From positions 1-64,000 of the forward strand of contig JAUNTQ010000006.1 in NCBI GenBank assembly GCA_030538605.1: a stretch of 64,000 bases of DNA, in the 5' to 3' direction. Of this stretch, positions 27,736 to 37,199 are shown piece after piece. This DNA comes from Pseudomonadota bacterium. Lineage in GTDB: Bacteria > Pseudomonadota > Gammaproteobacteria > Burkholderiales > Burkholderiaceae_C. The notes beneath the pieces are model-generated. The model searched no databases. It had not been told where the DNA came from and saw only the letters and a program-made list of their open reading frames with translations. Position numbers and translations under genes: made by a program. Numbering within the stretch: the stretch's first letter is position 1; each line of letters begins with the position of its first letter.

Positions 27736-29079
27736 TCAGCCCGGCTTGCCGTCGATGCGCGGGCGCCCGTACCAGTTGGCGTAGCGCAAGGCCCAGGCGG
27801 TCACCACCGCCGCCCACCCCAGCGCGGCCAGCAGCGTCAGCCAGGCCGGCATGCCCTGCACGGCGGCCAGCAGGCGCAGCACCACCACGCCCTGCAAGGC
27901 CCAGAACAGCACCCACACCGCATCGTCGGCCACCAGCGAACGCCCGCTGTGGCCGCACGACACGCGCGTGACCATGGCCAGCATCAGCGAGCCGAGAAAA
28001 CCCATGCTCAACGCATGCACCGCGCCCAGCCCCAGCCACGCCTGCCCGCCCACCAGCCACAGCCCCTGCGACGCCGCGCTGACCAGCAGCGCCAGCCCCA
28101 GCCACACAAAGCCCACGTGCAGCATGGCCAGCAGCCGGATCTTCAGGCTCTGCACCAGCCCCCACACCAGCGCCAGCCACAGCAGCACGGCCCCGGCCAC
28201 CGTCTCCACCGCGATCACCGCCACCGTCCACCCCAGCCAGGCGCGCGGGCCGGGCGCGGCAAAGTCCACCCACACCGCCAGCACCTCGAACGCGGCCACG
28301 CCCAGCATCAGCCACAGTACCCAGAACGGCCGCCACGCCTCGACCATGGGCAGCGCGCTGGATGTGAAAAACGGAATCATCCGGTGCGCCACGCTGACAT
28401 AAGTCACTACGACGCAGCCCCACAGCGCCGTGCGCACCAGCGCCAGCGCCACGTCCACTCGCCCCGCCAGCAGCGCCAGCGCCATGCCCGCCAGGCACAG
28501 CGTGCCCACGATGCCGCCCACGCCCACGGCCCGCGCATGCACCTGGTCGGCCACGCGGCTGGCGGCAATCAGGCGCCAGAGCAACCCATACATCCACCCC
28601 AGCCCCGCCGCCGCCGCCACCAGCCCCGCCAGCGCCACGGCCTGCCCGCCCAGCGGCAGATGCGCGCCCGCCAGCCACAGCCCCCAGCCCAGCGCCTGCA
28701 AGCCGAGCGCGGGCAGCAGCGTGCGCACCTCATACGCAGGCACGTTCAGCCACTTGGGGCCGGCGGTGAACAGAAAGCCCGAGAAAAACAGCGGCATGAA
28801 ACCCATCACCATCACCGCCGCGTGCGTGAGCGTGGCCGGCACCGCAGGCGCCAGGCCCAGCGCGCCGGTGGCCCGGTCAAGCTGCACGGCCAGCCACCAG
28901 GCGCTGGCCATCACCAGCACCACCATCGCCAGAAAAAACCCCAGCCGATGCGGCGCAGCCAGCACCATGCGCAAGCGCCAGGGGCCGGCCACGGGCGCAG
29001 CACGCGCCTTGGGCGGCGCGGCCACCACGGCCAGTGAAACGGGCGCGGCAACGGACGGGGTGGAAAGCGGTGTGTGCAT
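27736..29079 (-). CDS. nnrS: NnrS-family membrane protein
   Basis: 447 residues, about 12 membrane helices, usual NnrS length. Signature pattern HAAVMVMGFMPLFFSGFLFT, FVTYVSVAHRMIPFFTSSAL-like stretch and VHALSMGFLGSLMLAMVTRV, with conserved His residues, fits NnrS, a haem- and copper-containing membrane protein linked to nitric oxide stress and denitrification. It could support the nitrate respiration genes later in the window. Upstream is a palindromic repeat (29215-29292). Confidence 0.86.
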   Translation of the reverse strand: MHTPLSTPSVAAPVSLAVVAAPPKARAAPVAGPWRLRMVLAAPHRLGFFLAMVVLVMASAWWLAVQLDRATGALGLAPAVPATLTHAAVMVMGFMPLFFSGFLFTAGPKWLNVPAYEVRTLLPALGLQALGWGLWLAGAHLPLGGQAVALAGLVAAAAGLGWMYGLLWRLIAASRVADQVHARAVGVGGIVGTLCLAGMALALLAGRVDVALALVRTALWGCVVVTYVSVAHRMIPFFTSSALPMVEAWRPFWVLWLMLGVAAFEVLAVWVDFAAPGPRAWLGWTVAVIAVETVAGAVLLWLALVWGLVQSLKIRLLAMLHVGFVWLGLALLVSAASQGLWLVGGQAWLGLGAVHALSMGFLGSLMLAMVTRVSCGHSGRSLVADDAVWVLFWALQGVVVLRLLAAVQGMPAWLTLLAALGWAAVVTAWALRYANWYGRPRIDGKPG

Positions 29080-29214
29080 GGGCCAGGGTTCTACGCCTGT
29101 TGACCCAAGCCTGGTGTTGATGGGGTTTAAGAAAAGCGGCCATGGCCGCTGGTTTTCTCAACCGGCCCCTCGCCCATGCGATGTGCCCTGATTGGACAAG
29201 AGATTGAAAAAGGT

Positions 29215-29292
29215 GAGCTTCTTGCGCATGTTATATATTGTATTTAATAAAAAATATATATGAAAATGTTTTAAATCATACGCAAGAAGCTC
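29215..29292. repeat. AT-rich palindromic element, GCTTGCG family, copy 3
   Basis: Perfect 12-base arms GAGCTTCTTGCG (29215-29226) and CGCAAGAAGCTC (29281-29292), very AT-rich centre with TATATATGAAAA. It lies in the 628-base stretch between the divergent NnrS-like and MFS genes, which also holds the GGDEF remnant below and otherwise nothing recognised. Confidence 0.85.
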
Positions 29293-29347
29293 ATCTTTTT
29301 GATTCTCATGCAGCAGCAAAAACACACCACTGCCACGCACGCCTTGA

Positions 29348-29488
29348 CGACGCGGCCAGCGCAATCTGGTTGCGGCCCTGGCGCTTGGCCACACAAGGCA
29401 GCGCATCGACCGAGCGCACGAAATCCAGCGGCGGTATGGCCGCCGTGGGCAGCAGCGTGCCCACGCCCACGTGTGCGCGACCGAAGTG
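29348..29488 (-). pseudogene. Remnant of a GGDEF (diguanylate cyclase) domain C-terminus
   Basis: A 61-codon open stretch bounded by stops translates to HFGRAHVGVGTLLPTAAI and then FVRSVDALPCVAKRQGRNQI, which matches the last part of GGDEF domains (SVGVG..., LLRRADAALYRAKRQGRN). An in-frame stop lies directly upstream, and the GGDEF motif and the rest of the domain are absent. A decayed gene fragment; the family match is by eye. Confidence 0.55.
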
Positions 29489-29707
29489 AGCTCATGCGCG
29501 GCCCAACGCGTCACGGGGGATCAATGACCGTCGGCGCCAGCCAGTGCACCACGGCGCGACGGTTGCTTGCGCTCACGCGGCCTTGAATCGCCAGCTTTTT
29601 CGCTGTCTGACGCCACCGCATTCCGCCCGGTGATGACCGGCATTTGCTGCGCTGCAAAAAGGCGGTGATTCGGTGAGAATAAGGGTTAACCCTTGCCTTC
29701 GCCCGCC

Positions 29708-30949
29708 ATGTCGCCACCCGCCGCTTCCCTCTCCGATGCCACCGCCCTGCCGGCGGGCCCTTTCGCACCTGCCCGCGACACCGGTCGCACGCGCGTTGCG
29801 CCGGCCATGCTGGCGATGGCCGTGGGCGGCTTTGGCATCGGCACGGGCGAATTCGCCATCATGGGCCTGCTGCCCGAAGTGGCGGCCGACATCGGCGTCA
29901 GCATTCCGCAGGCTGGCCACGTCATCAGCGCCTATGCGGTGGGCGTGGTCATTGGCGCGCCGGTGCTGGCCGTGCTCACCGCACGCTGGCCGCGCCGGAC
30001 CTTGATGGTGGTGCTGATGCTGCTGTTCGCGCTGGGCAATTTCGCCAGCGCGATGGCACCGGGCTACCTGTCGCTCAATGGCTTGCGCTTTCTCACCGGC
30101 TTGCCGCACGGCACCTACTTCGGCACGGCCGCGCTGGTCGCGGCAGCGCTGTCGCCGCCTGGGCGCCGGGCCACGGCCGTGGCGCTGGTGATGATGGGCC
30201 TGACGGTGGCCACCGTGCTGGGCGTGCCGCTGGCCGCGTGGGTGGGCGAGTGGCTGGGCTGGCGCGCGGCGTTTGCCATGGTGGGCATCAACGGCCTGCT
30301 GGCCGCCTGGCTGGTGTGGCGCCATGTGCCCGATCTGCCGGCCAACGCGCAGGCCAGCCCGCTGGGCGAGCTGGCGGCGCTGAAAAAGCCGCAGGTCTGG
30401 CTGACGCTGGGCATCGGTGCCATCGGCTTCGGCGGGCTGTTTTCGGTGTTCAGCTACGTCAAGCCGACGCTGCTGGAAGTCTCGGGCATGCCCGGCGGCT
30501 GGGTGCCGGTGGTGCTGGCGCTGTTTGGCCTGGGGATGGTGGTGGGCAACCTGGTGGGCGCGCGGCTGGCCGACAAATGGCTGATGCCCACCATCGGCGG
30601 CGTGCTGGTGTGGGCGCTGGCGGTGATGGTGGGCTTTCACTGGGCCGCGCTGCACCCGGTCTCGGCGGCCATCGGCATCTTTCTGGTGGGCACCATCGGC
30701 GCACTGGGCACGGGCACGCAGATCCGCCTGATGGATGTGGCAGGCGAGGCCCAGTCGCTGGCGGCGGCGCTCAACCACTCGGCCTTCAACTTCGCCAACG
30801 CACTCGGTGCCTGGCTGGGCGGCCTGGCCATCAGCGCCGGCTGGGGCTGGCAATCCACCAGCTGGGTAGGTGCCGCGCTGGCGGTGGGCGGGTTGGTGGT
30901 GTTTGGGGCGTCGGTGACGCTGGCGCGGCGCGAGGCGGCTCAGCCGTAG
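29708..30949 (+). CDS. MFS exporter (AraJ/YdhP-like)
   Basis: 413 residues with 12 membrane helices. It starts after a short polar lead with AMLAMAVGGFGIGTGEFAIM, the DHA1-type signature; further LPHGTYFGTAALVAAALSPP and LPNHSAFNFANALGAWLGG-like patterns. AraJ/YdhP-type sugar or drug efflux. The ATG at 29708 is preferred over a TTG at 29693, five codons earlier. The substrate cannot be read from the sequence. Confidence 0.88.
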   Translation: MSPPAASLSDATALPAGPFAPARDTGRTRVAPAMLAMAVGGFGIGTGEFAIMGLLPEVAADIGVSIPQAGHVISAYAVGVVIGAPVLAVLTARWPRRTLMVVLMLLFALGNFASAMAPGYLSLNGLRFLTGLPHGTYFGTAALVAAALSPPGRRATAVALVMMGLTVATVLGVPLAAWVGEWLGWRAAFAMVGINGLLAAWLVWRHVPDLPANAQASPLGELAALKKPQVWLTLGIGAIGFGGLFSVFSYVKPTLLEVSGMPGGWVPVVLALFGLGMVVGNLVGARLADKWLMPTIGGVLVWALAVMVGFHWAALHPVSAAIGIFLVGTIGALGTGTQIRLMDVAGEAQSLAAALNHSAFNFANALGAWLGGLAISAGWGWQSTSWVGAALAVGGLVVFGASVTLARREAAQP

Positions 30950-30984
30950 GGTCGCCTGCGAGGTTTGTGCATGCACACATCTTT

Positions 30985-31068
30985 GCAGGCTGGGTAGAGC
31001 GCCGAGCGAAACCCGGCAACCCGGCTCGCGAAAGCGCCGGGTTTCGCCTTCGGCTCTACCCAGCCTGC
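30985..31068. repeat. GGCTGGGTAGAGC inverted repeat, copy 3
   Basis: Left GCAGGCTGGGTAGAGC and GCGAAACCCGGC, right GCCGGGTTTCGC and GCTCTACCCAGCCTGC. It lies between the 3' ends of the MFS and nrdJ genes, a convergent site, and is preceded by the palindrome TGTGCATGCACA. Confidence 0.88.
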
Positions 31069-31241
31069 GAGGCAGTGGCCTGATCAGGACGTCGGAAAAA
31101 CCGTGCGTGCAACGCACAGTGGGATGCGTGCCTGCACACAGGCCCTGCGAAAGGCGGCGAGTCAGGCACCCCACCGCAGGGGCTTGGGCAAGGCGCGAAC
31201 AACCGTCAAGGACAAAAGACGCCGCTGCCGCCCACGCAGCC

Positions 31242-34200
31242 TCACCCGCAGCTGCCCACGAACCCGCACTGCGTGCAGTAGTCGCACCCGTCCTTGCGGA
31301 TCATGGCGTGCGCGCCGCATTCGGGGCATTTCTTGCCGGCCATGACGGCGGGCGAGGTGGGCATGGGGGTGTCGGCTACCGGCTCCACGGCGGGCAGCTC
31401 GTCCATGTCGAAGAGCGAGGCCTGCGCGGCTTTCTGGCGGTGGGCGATGAGGTTTTCGACCGCGTAGCCGATGGCGGCCACTTCGCTGTCGTGCCAGCGC
31501 GGCACGTGGGTGCCGTCGGCCTTTTCGTAGGTGCCCAGGCGCACGGGGCCGCGGTCCCAGGTGACCTTGCGCATGTCGGACAGCGCTCGGTCGAGAAAGC
31601 CGCCGCGCGCGGCCAGGCTGAGCATGCGCATGGTGGCGGTGATCCACTGCTGCGATTCGCCGCTTTGGCCCACGGGCATGAAAAATTCAATCGCGCGCTC
31701 CACCGTGCCTTTGCCATCGGCCGTGGGCACGGGCAAAAAGGTGACGATGAGGTACAGGCGCTGCTGGCCTTCGCTGGTCCAGTACTCGATCTTTTCGGCC
31801 ACGGCGGGCAGGCCGCCAGCGGGGCGCTTTTCGATCACGCTGCGCGTGGGGTCGTAGGGCACCACAGGCGTGGGCGCGGGGGCGGATGAAGCGGGTGCCT
31901 CTTCTTTCCTGGCGGGGGCCACTTCCAGCACCGCACCCAGGATGCTGTTGGGGCGGTAGGTGGCCAGGCCCTTCAGGCCCGCTTGCCAGGCCTGGCGATA
32001 CAGATCCTTGAAGTCTTCGTAGGGGTAGTCCTCGGGGATGTTCACCGTCTTGCTGATGCTGGTGTCCACGAAGGGCTGTACGGCCTGCATCATGCCGATG
32101 TGCTCCTGCGCGCTCATTTGCAGGGCGTTGACGAAGTACTCGGGCAGCTTGCCGCCCGCGTCGTCGGCCTGCACGCTGGCGTCGACCCGCGCGCGGTACA
32201 GGCGGAAGGCGTGGTCTTCCACCATGTAGCTGCTCTTGCTGCCATCGGCCTCGCGCTTGTTGCGCTTGTAGCCCCAGCTGAAAGCCGGCTCGATGCCGTT
32301 GGACGCGTTGTCGGCAAAGGCCAGGCTGACGGTGCCCGTGGGCGCGATGGACAGCAGGTGGCTGTTGCGGATGCCGTGCTGCTGGATGTCGGCCTTGATG
32401 TCGTCGGGCAGGCGGCTGGCGAACGTGCCTTCTTTCAGATACGCCTTGGCGTCGAACTTGGGGAAAGCGCCCTTTTCCCTGGCCAGCGCCACGGACGCGC
32501 GATAGGCCGCATCGCGCATGCAGCGGGCGATCTGCGCGGCCATGTCGCGGCCTTCGGCGCGGTCGTAGCGCAACTGGAGCATGGTCAGCGCATTGCCCAG
32601 GCCCGTGAAGCCCACGCCAATGCGGCGCTTGGCCGCGCTTTCGGCGCTTTGCTGCGGCAGCGGCCAGAAGGTGACGTCGAGCACGTTGTCGAGCGCGCGC
32701 ACCTGTGTGGCCACCACTTGCTCGAAAGCGGCAAAGTCGAACGCCGCCTCACCGCCCAAGCCAAAGGGGTGGCGCACGAAGCGCGTGAGGATGATGGGCC
32801 CCAGGTCGCAGCAGCCGTAGGGCGGAAGTGGCTGCTCGCCGCATTGCCCGGTGACCAGGCCGTTGAAGATGACCGCGTTGCCGTCGGGCTGGGTGGTGTC
32901 GAACACCGGCTGGCGGCCAATGGCGACGATTTCGGCAATGCGGGTCACGGCGCGCTGGGTCTTGTGCAGCACCTTGTCGGCCACCCAGGCCTGGTACTTG
33001 GCGGTCTTGCTCGGCAGCAGAAAGCCCACTTCGTGCATGAAGCGCTCGCGCGACTGCCCGTCGACGATCAGCTCGTATTGCGCCTGGCAGGCGTAATCGC
33101 TGTGGCCGCCTTTGCCGTTGGGCATGGCCTTGACCTGCGCCTGCCGACGCAAACGCACGCGCGCATGGATGCCCAGGTTGGCCAGCACCACCTGCACGTC
33201 CTTGAGCAGCGCGGGGTAGCTTGAGCTCAACCTGACCGAGCAGCTCTGGCTGTTGGTCGACACGTTCACGGTGCCGTCTTTCTGAAACAGCCCGCGCAGA
33301 TAGCCCTTCACGCAGGCTTCGCTGCCCTGCCAGACGATCTCGGGCACGCGCAGCTTGGTGTCGCGGTTGAAGCCCAAGGCCGCCAGCGCGCGCGCCAGCA
33401 AGACCGAGCGGATGAACACGTGCTGGCGCTCGGCCACCGCCACGGGCGCGGCGCGGTAGTGCCGTGCGGTGGCCGACAGGCCCGCCGTCAAGCGGTTGAC
33501 GATGCCCGCCACGCGCTCGGCCAGCGCACGCTCTTCGTTCCAGAGGTTGATGCACGCCGCCTCTTGCCCTTTGCCGCGATGGGTGAAGTGGCCGTCACCC
33601 GCGATCAGGCCCAGCAGCAGCCCCAGGTCTTCGCTGCCCTGCTGCCCGAACTGCCCCTTGCCGGACTGCACCCACAGCTCATCGCCCACTTGCAGCTGCG
33701 ACAGCTTGAGCTTGCCGCGCGCGGTGTAGAAGTCGTGCCAGGCCGTGGCCTCGATCTCGTGGCCGTCTTCGGTGGTCACGCGGAACACCTCGGCGTCGCG
33801 GCTGGTCATGAAAGCGGGCTTGGCCGGGCGAATGGCCATGCCTGCCGCAGGCTCGGCCAGCGAGCGGCCATCCACCGTGACCTGCAAAGCGGCACCGCTG
33901 TGATAGAGATCGCCGATGCGCACCAGGCCGTGCTGCGTGGCCAGGCGGGTGCTGGCGGTGACGCACGGGTTGGTCGCCTCGATGGTTTCGCAGTAGTTCA
34001 GGTTGTTGTCGCGCCCGATCTGGTCGAGGAACAGGATGCCGGGCTCGGCGAAGTCGTAGGCGGACTTCATGATGGTGTCCCACAGCTCGCGCGCGGGCAC
34101 GCTGCGGTACACCCACAGGCCGTCGGCGCGCTGGCGGCCGCCTTCGGCCAGCACTTTCGCGCCGGGCTTGGCCTTGTGCACCAGCTCCCAGTCGGTGCCG

Positions 34201-34856
34201 TCTTGCACGGCCTGCATGAAGGCGTCGCTCACGCCCACCGAAACGTTGAAGTTGTTCCAGCGCCCGGGCGTGCGCTTGGCGGTGATGAACTCCAGCACGT
34301 CCGGGTGGTCGATGCGCAGCACACCCATTTGCGCGCCACGCCGTGCGCCCGCGCTCTCGACGGTGGAGCAGCTCTGGTCGAACACGTTCATGTAGCTGCA
34401 CGGGCCGCTGGCGATGCTGTGCGTGCCTTTGACGTGCGCGCCCTTGGGCCGGATGCGGCTGAAGTCATAGCCCACGCCGCCGCCGCGGCGCATGGTTTCG
34501 GCGGCTTCGCGCAGGGCTTCGTAGATGCCGGGGTAGCCCTCGTCGTCCACGCCCTGGATGCAGTCGCCCACAGGCTGCACGAAGCAGTTGATGAGCGTGG
34601 CCTGTATGTCGGTGCCTGCCGCGCTCATGATGCGGCCCGCACCAATGGCGCCAGCGTGCAGGTTGGCGAGGAATTTGCCCTCCCATTCGGCGCGCAGCGC
34701 GGGCTTTTCGGCGCTGGCCAGCGCGCGGGCCACACGCGCATACACCTGCTCGGCCCCGGTTTCGCCTGCCTTGCAGTATTTCTCCAGCAGCACGTCCAGG
34801 CAGATGGGTTGCACGGGCAGGGCGGGGACGGAAGAAGCAGGCAGATCGCGTTTCAT
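31242..34856 (-). CDS. nrdJ: Adenosylcobalamin-dependent (class II) ribonucleotide reductase with internal intein
   Basis: 1204 codons, of which 374 are intein (residues 298-671), leaving an 830-residue enzyme that makes deoxynucleotides without oxygen dependence. N-extein: [20 protein letters not shown] (first redox Cys), [39 protein letters not shown]. The active-site motif [14 protein letters not shown] is split: N296-P297 end the N-extein, and the thiyl-radical Cys672 with Glu674 begins the C-extein. C-terminal end: [15 protein letters not shown] and [11 protein letters not shown], a zinc-ribbon/redox tail. ATG at 34856 chosen as the start of similarity; the frame is open 63 codons upstream. 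No cobalamin riboswitch seen upstream. Confidence 0.94.
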   Translation of the reverse strand: MKRDLPASSVPALPVQPICLDVLLEKYCKAGETGAEQVYARVARALASAEKPALRAEWEGKFLANLHAGAIGAGRIMSAAGTDIQATLINCFVQPVGDCIQGVDDEGYPGIYEALREAAETMRRGGGVGYDFSRIRPKGAHVKGTHSIASGPCSYMNVFDQSCSTVESAGARRGAQMGVLRIDHPDVLEFITAKRTPGRWNNFNVSVGVSDAFMQAVQDGTDWELVHKAKPGAKVLAEGGRQRADGLWVYRSVPARELWDTIMKSAYDFAEPGILFLDQIGRDNNLNYCETIEATNPCVTASTRLATQHGLVRIGDLYHSGAALQVTVDGRSLAEPAAGMAIRPAKPAFMTSRDAEVFRVTTEDGHEIEATAWHDFYTARGKLKLSQLQVGDELWVQSGKGQFGQQGSEDLGLLLGLIAGDGHFTHRGKGQEAACINLWNEERALAERVAGIVNRLTAGLSATARHYRAAPVAVAERQHVFIRSVLLARALAALGFNRDTKLRVPEIVWQGSEACVKGYLRGLFQKDGTVNVSTNSQSCSVRLSSSYPALLKDVQVVLANLGIHARVRLRRQAQVKAMPNGKGGHSDYACQAQYELIVDGQSRERFMHEVGFLLPSKTAKYQAWVADKVLHKTQRAVTRIAEIVAIGRQPVFDTTQPDGNAVIFNGLVTGQCGEQPLPPYGCCDLGPIILTRFVRHPFGLGGEAAFDFAAFEQVVATQVRALDNVLDVTFWPLPQQSAESAAKRRIGVGFTGLGNALTMLQLRYDRAEGRDMAAQIARCMRDAAYRASVALAREKGAFPKFDAKAYLKEGTFASRLPDDIKADIQQHGIRNSHLLSIAPTGTVSLAFADNASNGIEPAFSWGYKRNKREADGSKSSYMVEDHAFRLYRARVDASVQADDAGGKLPEYFVNALQMSAQEHIGMMQAVQPFVDTSISKTVNIPEDYPYEDFKDLYRQAWQAGLKGLATYRPNSILGAVLEVAPARKEEAPASSAPAPTPVVPYDPTRSVIEKRPAGGLPAVAEKIEYWTSEGQQRLYLIVTFLPVPTADGKGTVERAIEFFMPVGQSGESQQWITATMRMLSLAARGGFLDRALSDMRKVTWDRGPVRLGTYEKADGTHVPRWHDSEVAAIGYAVENLIAHRQKAAQASLFDMDELPAVEPVADTPMPTSPAVMAGKKCPECGAHAMIRKDGCDYCTQCGFVGSCG
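32844..33965 (-). other. Intein with LAGLIDADG endonuclease inside nrdJ
   Basis: Self-splicing protein element of 374 residues. Block [21 protein letters not shown] (Cys1); block [17 protein letters not shown] with T-x-x-H; LAGLIDADG motifs [12 protein letters not shown] and [15 protein letters not shown] (DOD homing endonuclease, both Asp present); block [11 protein letters not shown] and FNGLVTGQ followed by Cys +1. The last two residues are Gly-Gln instead of the usual His-Asn. Both splice junctions are in frame with no stop, so it can be an active intein, but activity is not shown by the sequence. Confidence 0.92.
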
Positions 34857-35266
34857 GGGCGTGGTGTCCAGCCGCCAGGGCAGCAAAAAAAAGGGAAGAG
34901 GCGGGGCGGCGGCGGGCGCATGCCGCTGCCTGCAAGGCCCGCCAGACCACCGCGCGGGCGGGGCGAAAACGGGCGCGTCAATTGTGGCACCGAAGCCCTT
35001 CGCGATGCGAAACCAAACGCTGCCGTCGGCATAACCTGATAGCAACCAGCGCTCTCAATCAAAGGGTTGAAGGCCTTTTATGGGGAAGTGAAGTTCCTTT
35101 TGCCCAGCGACCGGCCAGCTGCCATTCTGCTTTTATTTTTATAGCGTCTTGCACATGCAAGCCAAGCGCACACACGCGCCCAGGACATGTGCGCACGGCG
35201 ACTGCGCCACTTACAATCGCCGCTTTCCATTTCACCCGCGCTTTCAACAGCCTCTGGACAGACACC
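34857..35266. other. Gene-free stretch before nrdJ and the small exported protein
   Basis: 410 bases, divergent promoter region. It contains an AT-rich patch near 35137-35152 (TTTATTTTTATAGCG) that resembles the TAGCT repeats, and a TACAAT hexamer at 35212-35217, about 50 bases before the next gene, that may be its -10. No good -35 is seen, and no cobalamin-riboswitch box was found. Confidence 0.4.
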
Positions 35267-35677
35267 ATGAACCGCTGCTCGAAACACCCCATCGCCGCTA
35301 GCCTCATCGCCGTCAGCGCCCTCATGGCCGGCGGCGCAGCCGTTTTCCCGACCGAGGCGCAGGCCCAGCGCATGTTTCCGCAGCGCGTCGAGCGCGGCGA
35401 AATCACTTTTCTCACGCAAACGCAAATCTCGCTCAACGGCCAGGCCGAGCGGCTGGCCCCCGGCGCACGCGTGCGCGACCAGCACAACCGAATTCCGCTC
35501 ACCAGCACCCTGCGCGGCCAGACCTTCGTGGCGAACTACCTGCGCGACCCGGCCGGCATGGTGCGCGACGTGTGGCTGCTGACCGAGCGCGAGGTCGCCC
35601 GCCCGGCCCCACGCGCGCCCATGCGCGGCCCGCAGCCCATGCCTGCACCGGTCGACCCGACGCTGCACCGGAACTGA
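35267..35677 (+). CDS. Small exported protein of unknown function
   Basis: 136 residues. The signal peptide MNRCSKHPIAASLIAVSALM continues into GGAAVFPTEAQAQ (cleavage likely after AQA). The mature part carries RMFPQRVERGEITFLTQTQI, LNGQAERLAPGARVRDQHNR and a proline-rich tail. I do not recognise the family. miaB follows 78 bases later. Likely periplasmic. Confidence 0.7.
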   Translation: MNRCSKHPIAASLIAVSALMAGGAAVFPTEAQAQRMFPQRVERGEITFLTQTQISLNGQAERLAPGARVRDQHNRIPLTSTLRGQTFVANYLRDPAGMVRDVWLLTEREVARPAPRAPMRGPQPMPAPVDPTLHRN

Positions 35678-35755
35678 GCGGACGCTCGCCGCCCGCGCCT
35701 GCACCCTGCCCGCGACACGCGGGCGTTTTCGCTTTTTGCCTCGGGAGAAACACCC

Positions 35756-37102
35756 ATGTCCGCCCCCCTGCCCCGCAAAGTCTTCATCAAGACCTTTGGC
35801 TGCCAGATGAACGAGTACGACTCGGACAAGATGGCCGACGTGATGCACGCCGCCGAAGGCTACGAGCCCACGAACGACGTCGAGGAAGCCGACCTGATCC
35901 TGTTCAACACCTGCTCGGTGCGCGAGAAGGCGCAGGAAAAGGTGTTCAGCGATCTCGGGCGCGTCAAGCACCTCAAGCAAAAAGGCGTGCTGATCGGCGT
36001 GGGCGGCTGCGTGGCCAGCCAGGAGGGCGAGGAGATCATCCGCCGCGCGCCCTTCGTCGATGTCGTCTTCGGCCCGCAGACCCTGCACCGCCTGCCCGAG
36101 CTGCTCTCGCAACGGGAGCAGCAGCAGCGCCCGCAGGTGGACATCCGCTTTCCCGAGATCGAGAAGTTCGACCACCTGCCGCCCGCGCGCGTCGAAGGCG
36201 CCAGCGCCTTTGTCTCGATCATGGAGGGCTGCTCCAAATACTGCAGCTACTGCGTGGTGCCCTACACGCGCGGTGAGGAATTCAGCCGCCCCTTCGACGA
36301 CGTGCTGACCGAAATCGCCGGCCTGGCCGACCAGGGCGTGAAAGAAGTGACGCTGCTGGGCCAGAACGTCAACGCCTACCGCGGGCCCATGGGCGACAGC
36401 GGCGAAATCGCCGACTTCGCCCTGCTGATCGAAGTCGTGGCCGAGATCCCCGGCATCGAGCGCATCCGCTACACCACCAGCCACCCCAACGAGTTCACAC
36501 AGCGGCTGATCGACGTGTATGCGCGCGTGCCCAAGCTCGTCAGCCACCTGCACCTGCCCGTGCAGCACGGCTCCGACCGCATTCTGATGGCGATGAAGCG
36601 CGGCTACACGGCCATGGAATACAAGAGCATCATCCGCAAGCTGCGCGCCGTGCGGCCCGACTTGAGCCTGTCCAGCGACTTCATCGTCGGCTTTCCCGGC
36701 GAGACGGAAGACGACTTCGGCAAGATGATGAAGCTCATCGACGACGTGGGCTACGACGCCAGTTTCAGCTTCATCTTCAGCCCCCGCCCCGGCACCCCCG
36801 CCGCCAACCTGGCCGACGACACGCCGCACGAAGTGAAGCTCACACGCCTGCAAACCCTGCAAGCGGCCATCGAGCAAAACGTGCGCCACATCAGCCAGTC
36901 GCGCGTCGGCACCGCGCAGCGCATCCTCGTCGAAGGTCCATCCCGCAAAAACCCCCAGGAACTGATGGGCCGCACCTTCTGCAACCGCATCGTCAACTTC
37001 GACGGCGGCCCCCGCAGCAGCCGCCTCATCGGCCAGATGATCGACCTCACCATCACCGAAGCGCTGCCGCACTCGCTGCGCGGGCGGGTGCTGACGGCCT
37101 GA
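35756..37102 (+). CDS. miaB: tRNA-2-methylthio-N6-dimethylallyladenosine synthase
   Basis: 448 residues. Radical-SAM methylthiotransferase that modifies i6A37 in tRNAs. The N-terminal UPF0004 domain has [15 protein letters not shown], then [19 protein letters not shown] and [11 protein letters not shown] (three Cys for the auxiliary cluster); the radical SAM cysteines are in [16 protein letters not shown]; the C-terminal TRAM domain ends with [19 protein letters not shown]. The start is supported by GGGAGAAAC upstream. A terminator follows. Confidence 0.97.
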   Translation: MSAPLPRKVFIKTFGCQMNEYDSDKMADVMHAAEGYEPTNDVEEADLILFNTCSVREKAQEKVFSDLGRVKHLKQKGVLIGVGGCVASQEGEEIIRRAPFVDVVFGPQTLHRLPELLSQREQQQRPQVDIRFPEIEKFDHLPPARVEGASAFVSIMEGCSKYCSYCVVPYTRGEEFSRPFDDVLTEIAGLADQGVKEVTLLGQNVNAYRGPMGDSGEIADFALLIEVVAEIPGIERIRYTTSHPNEFTQRLIDVYARVPKLVSHLHLPVQHGSDRILMAMKRGYTAMEYKSIIRKLRAVRPDLSLSSDFIVGFPGETEDDFGKMMKLIDDVGYDASFSFIFSPRPGTPAANLADDTPHEVKLTRLQTLQAAIEQNVRHISQSRVGTAQRILVEGPSRKNPQELMGRTFCNRIVNFDGGPRSSRLIGQMIDLTITEALPHSLRGRVLTA

Positions 37103-37108
37103 AACACA

Positions 37109-37134
37109 AAAAGCGCCGTTCAAAGGCGCTTTTG
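37109..37134 (+). terminator. Terminator after miaB
   Basis: AAAAGCGCC / GGCGCTTTT with a 7-base loop, then GTTTT. Near symmetric, may also serve the opposite strand. Confidence 0.85.
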
Positions 37135-37199
37135 TTTTGAAGGCTCGCGTCGTTTGTCAAACAAAGGGGCTATCTACCTGCGCCCATTGTCAGCCCGCG

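Noticed and set aside
29118..29131. TTGAT-GGGG-TTTAA as an Fnr box before the NnrS-like gene
   Set aside because: 8 of 10 positions match, but the right half has lost the A and C of ATCAA and its centre is only about 45 bases from the start codon, leaving almost no leader; too weak to call.
29511..29700. Small minus-strand gene upstream of the GGDEF remnant
   Set aside because: The frame gives an Arg-rich peptide with no recognised pattern or ribosome-binding site; left unannotated.
34857..35040. Possible cobalamin riboswitch upstream of nrdJ
   Set aside because: Looked for because NrdJ uses adenosylcobalamin. No B12-box-like AGTCAGGAGACCTGCC-type word was found in the 5' region on the minus strand.
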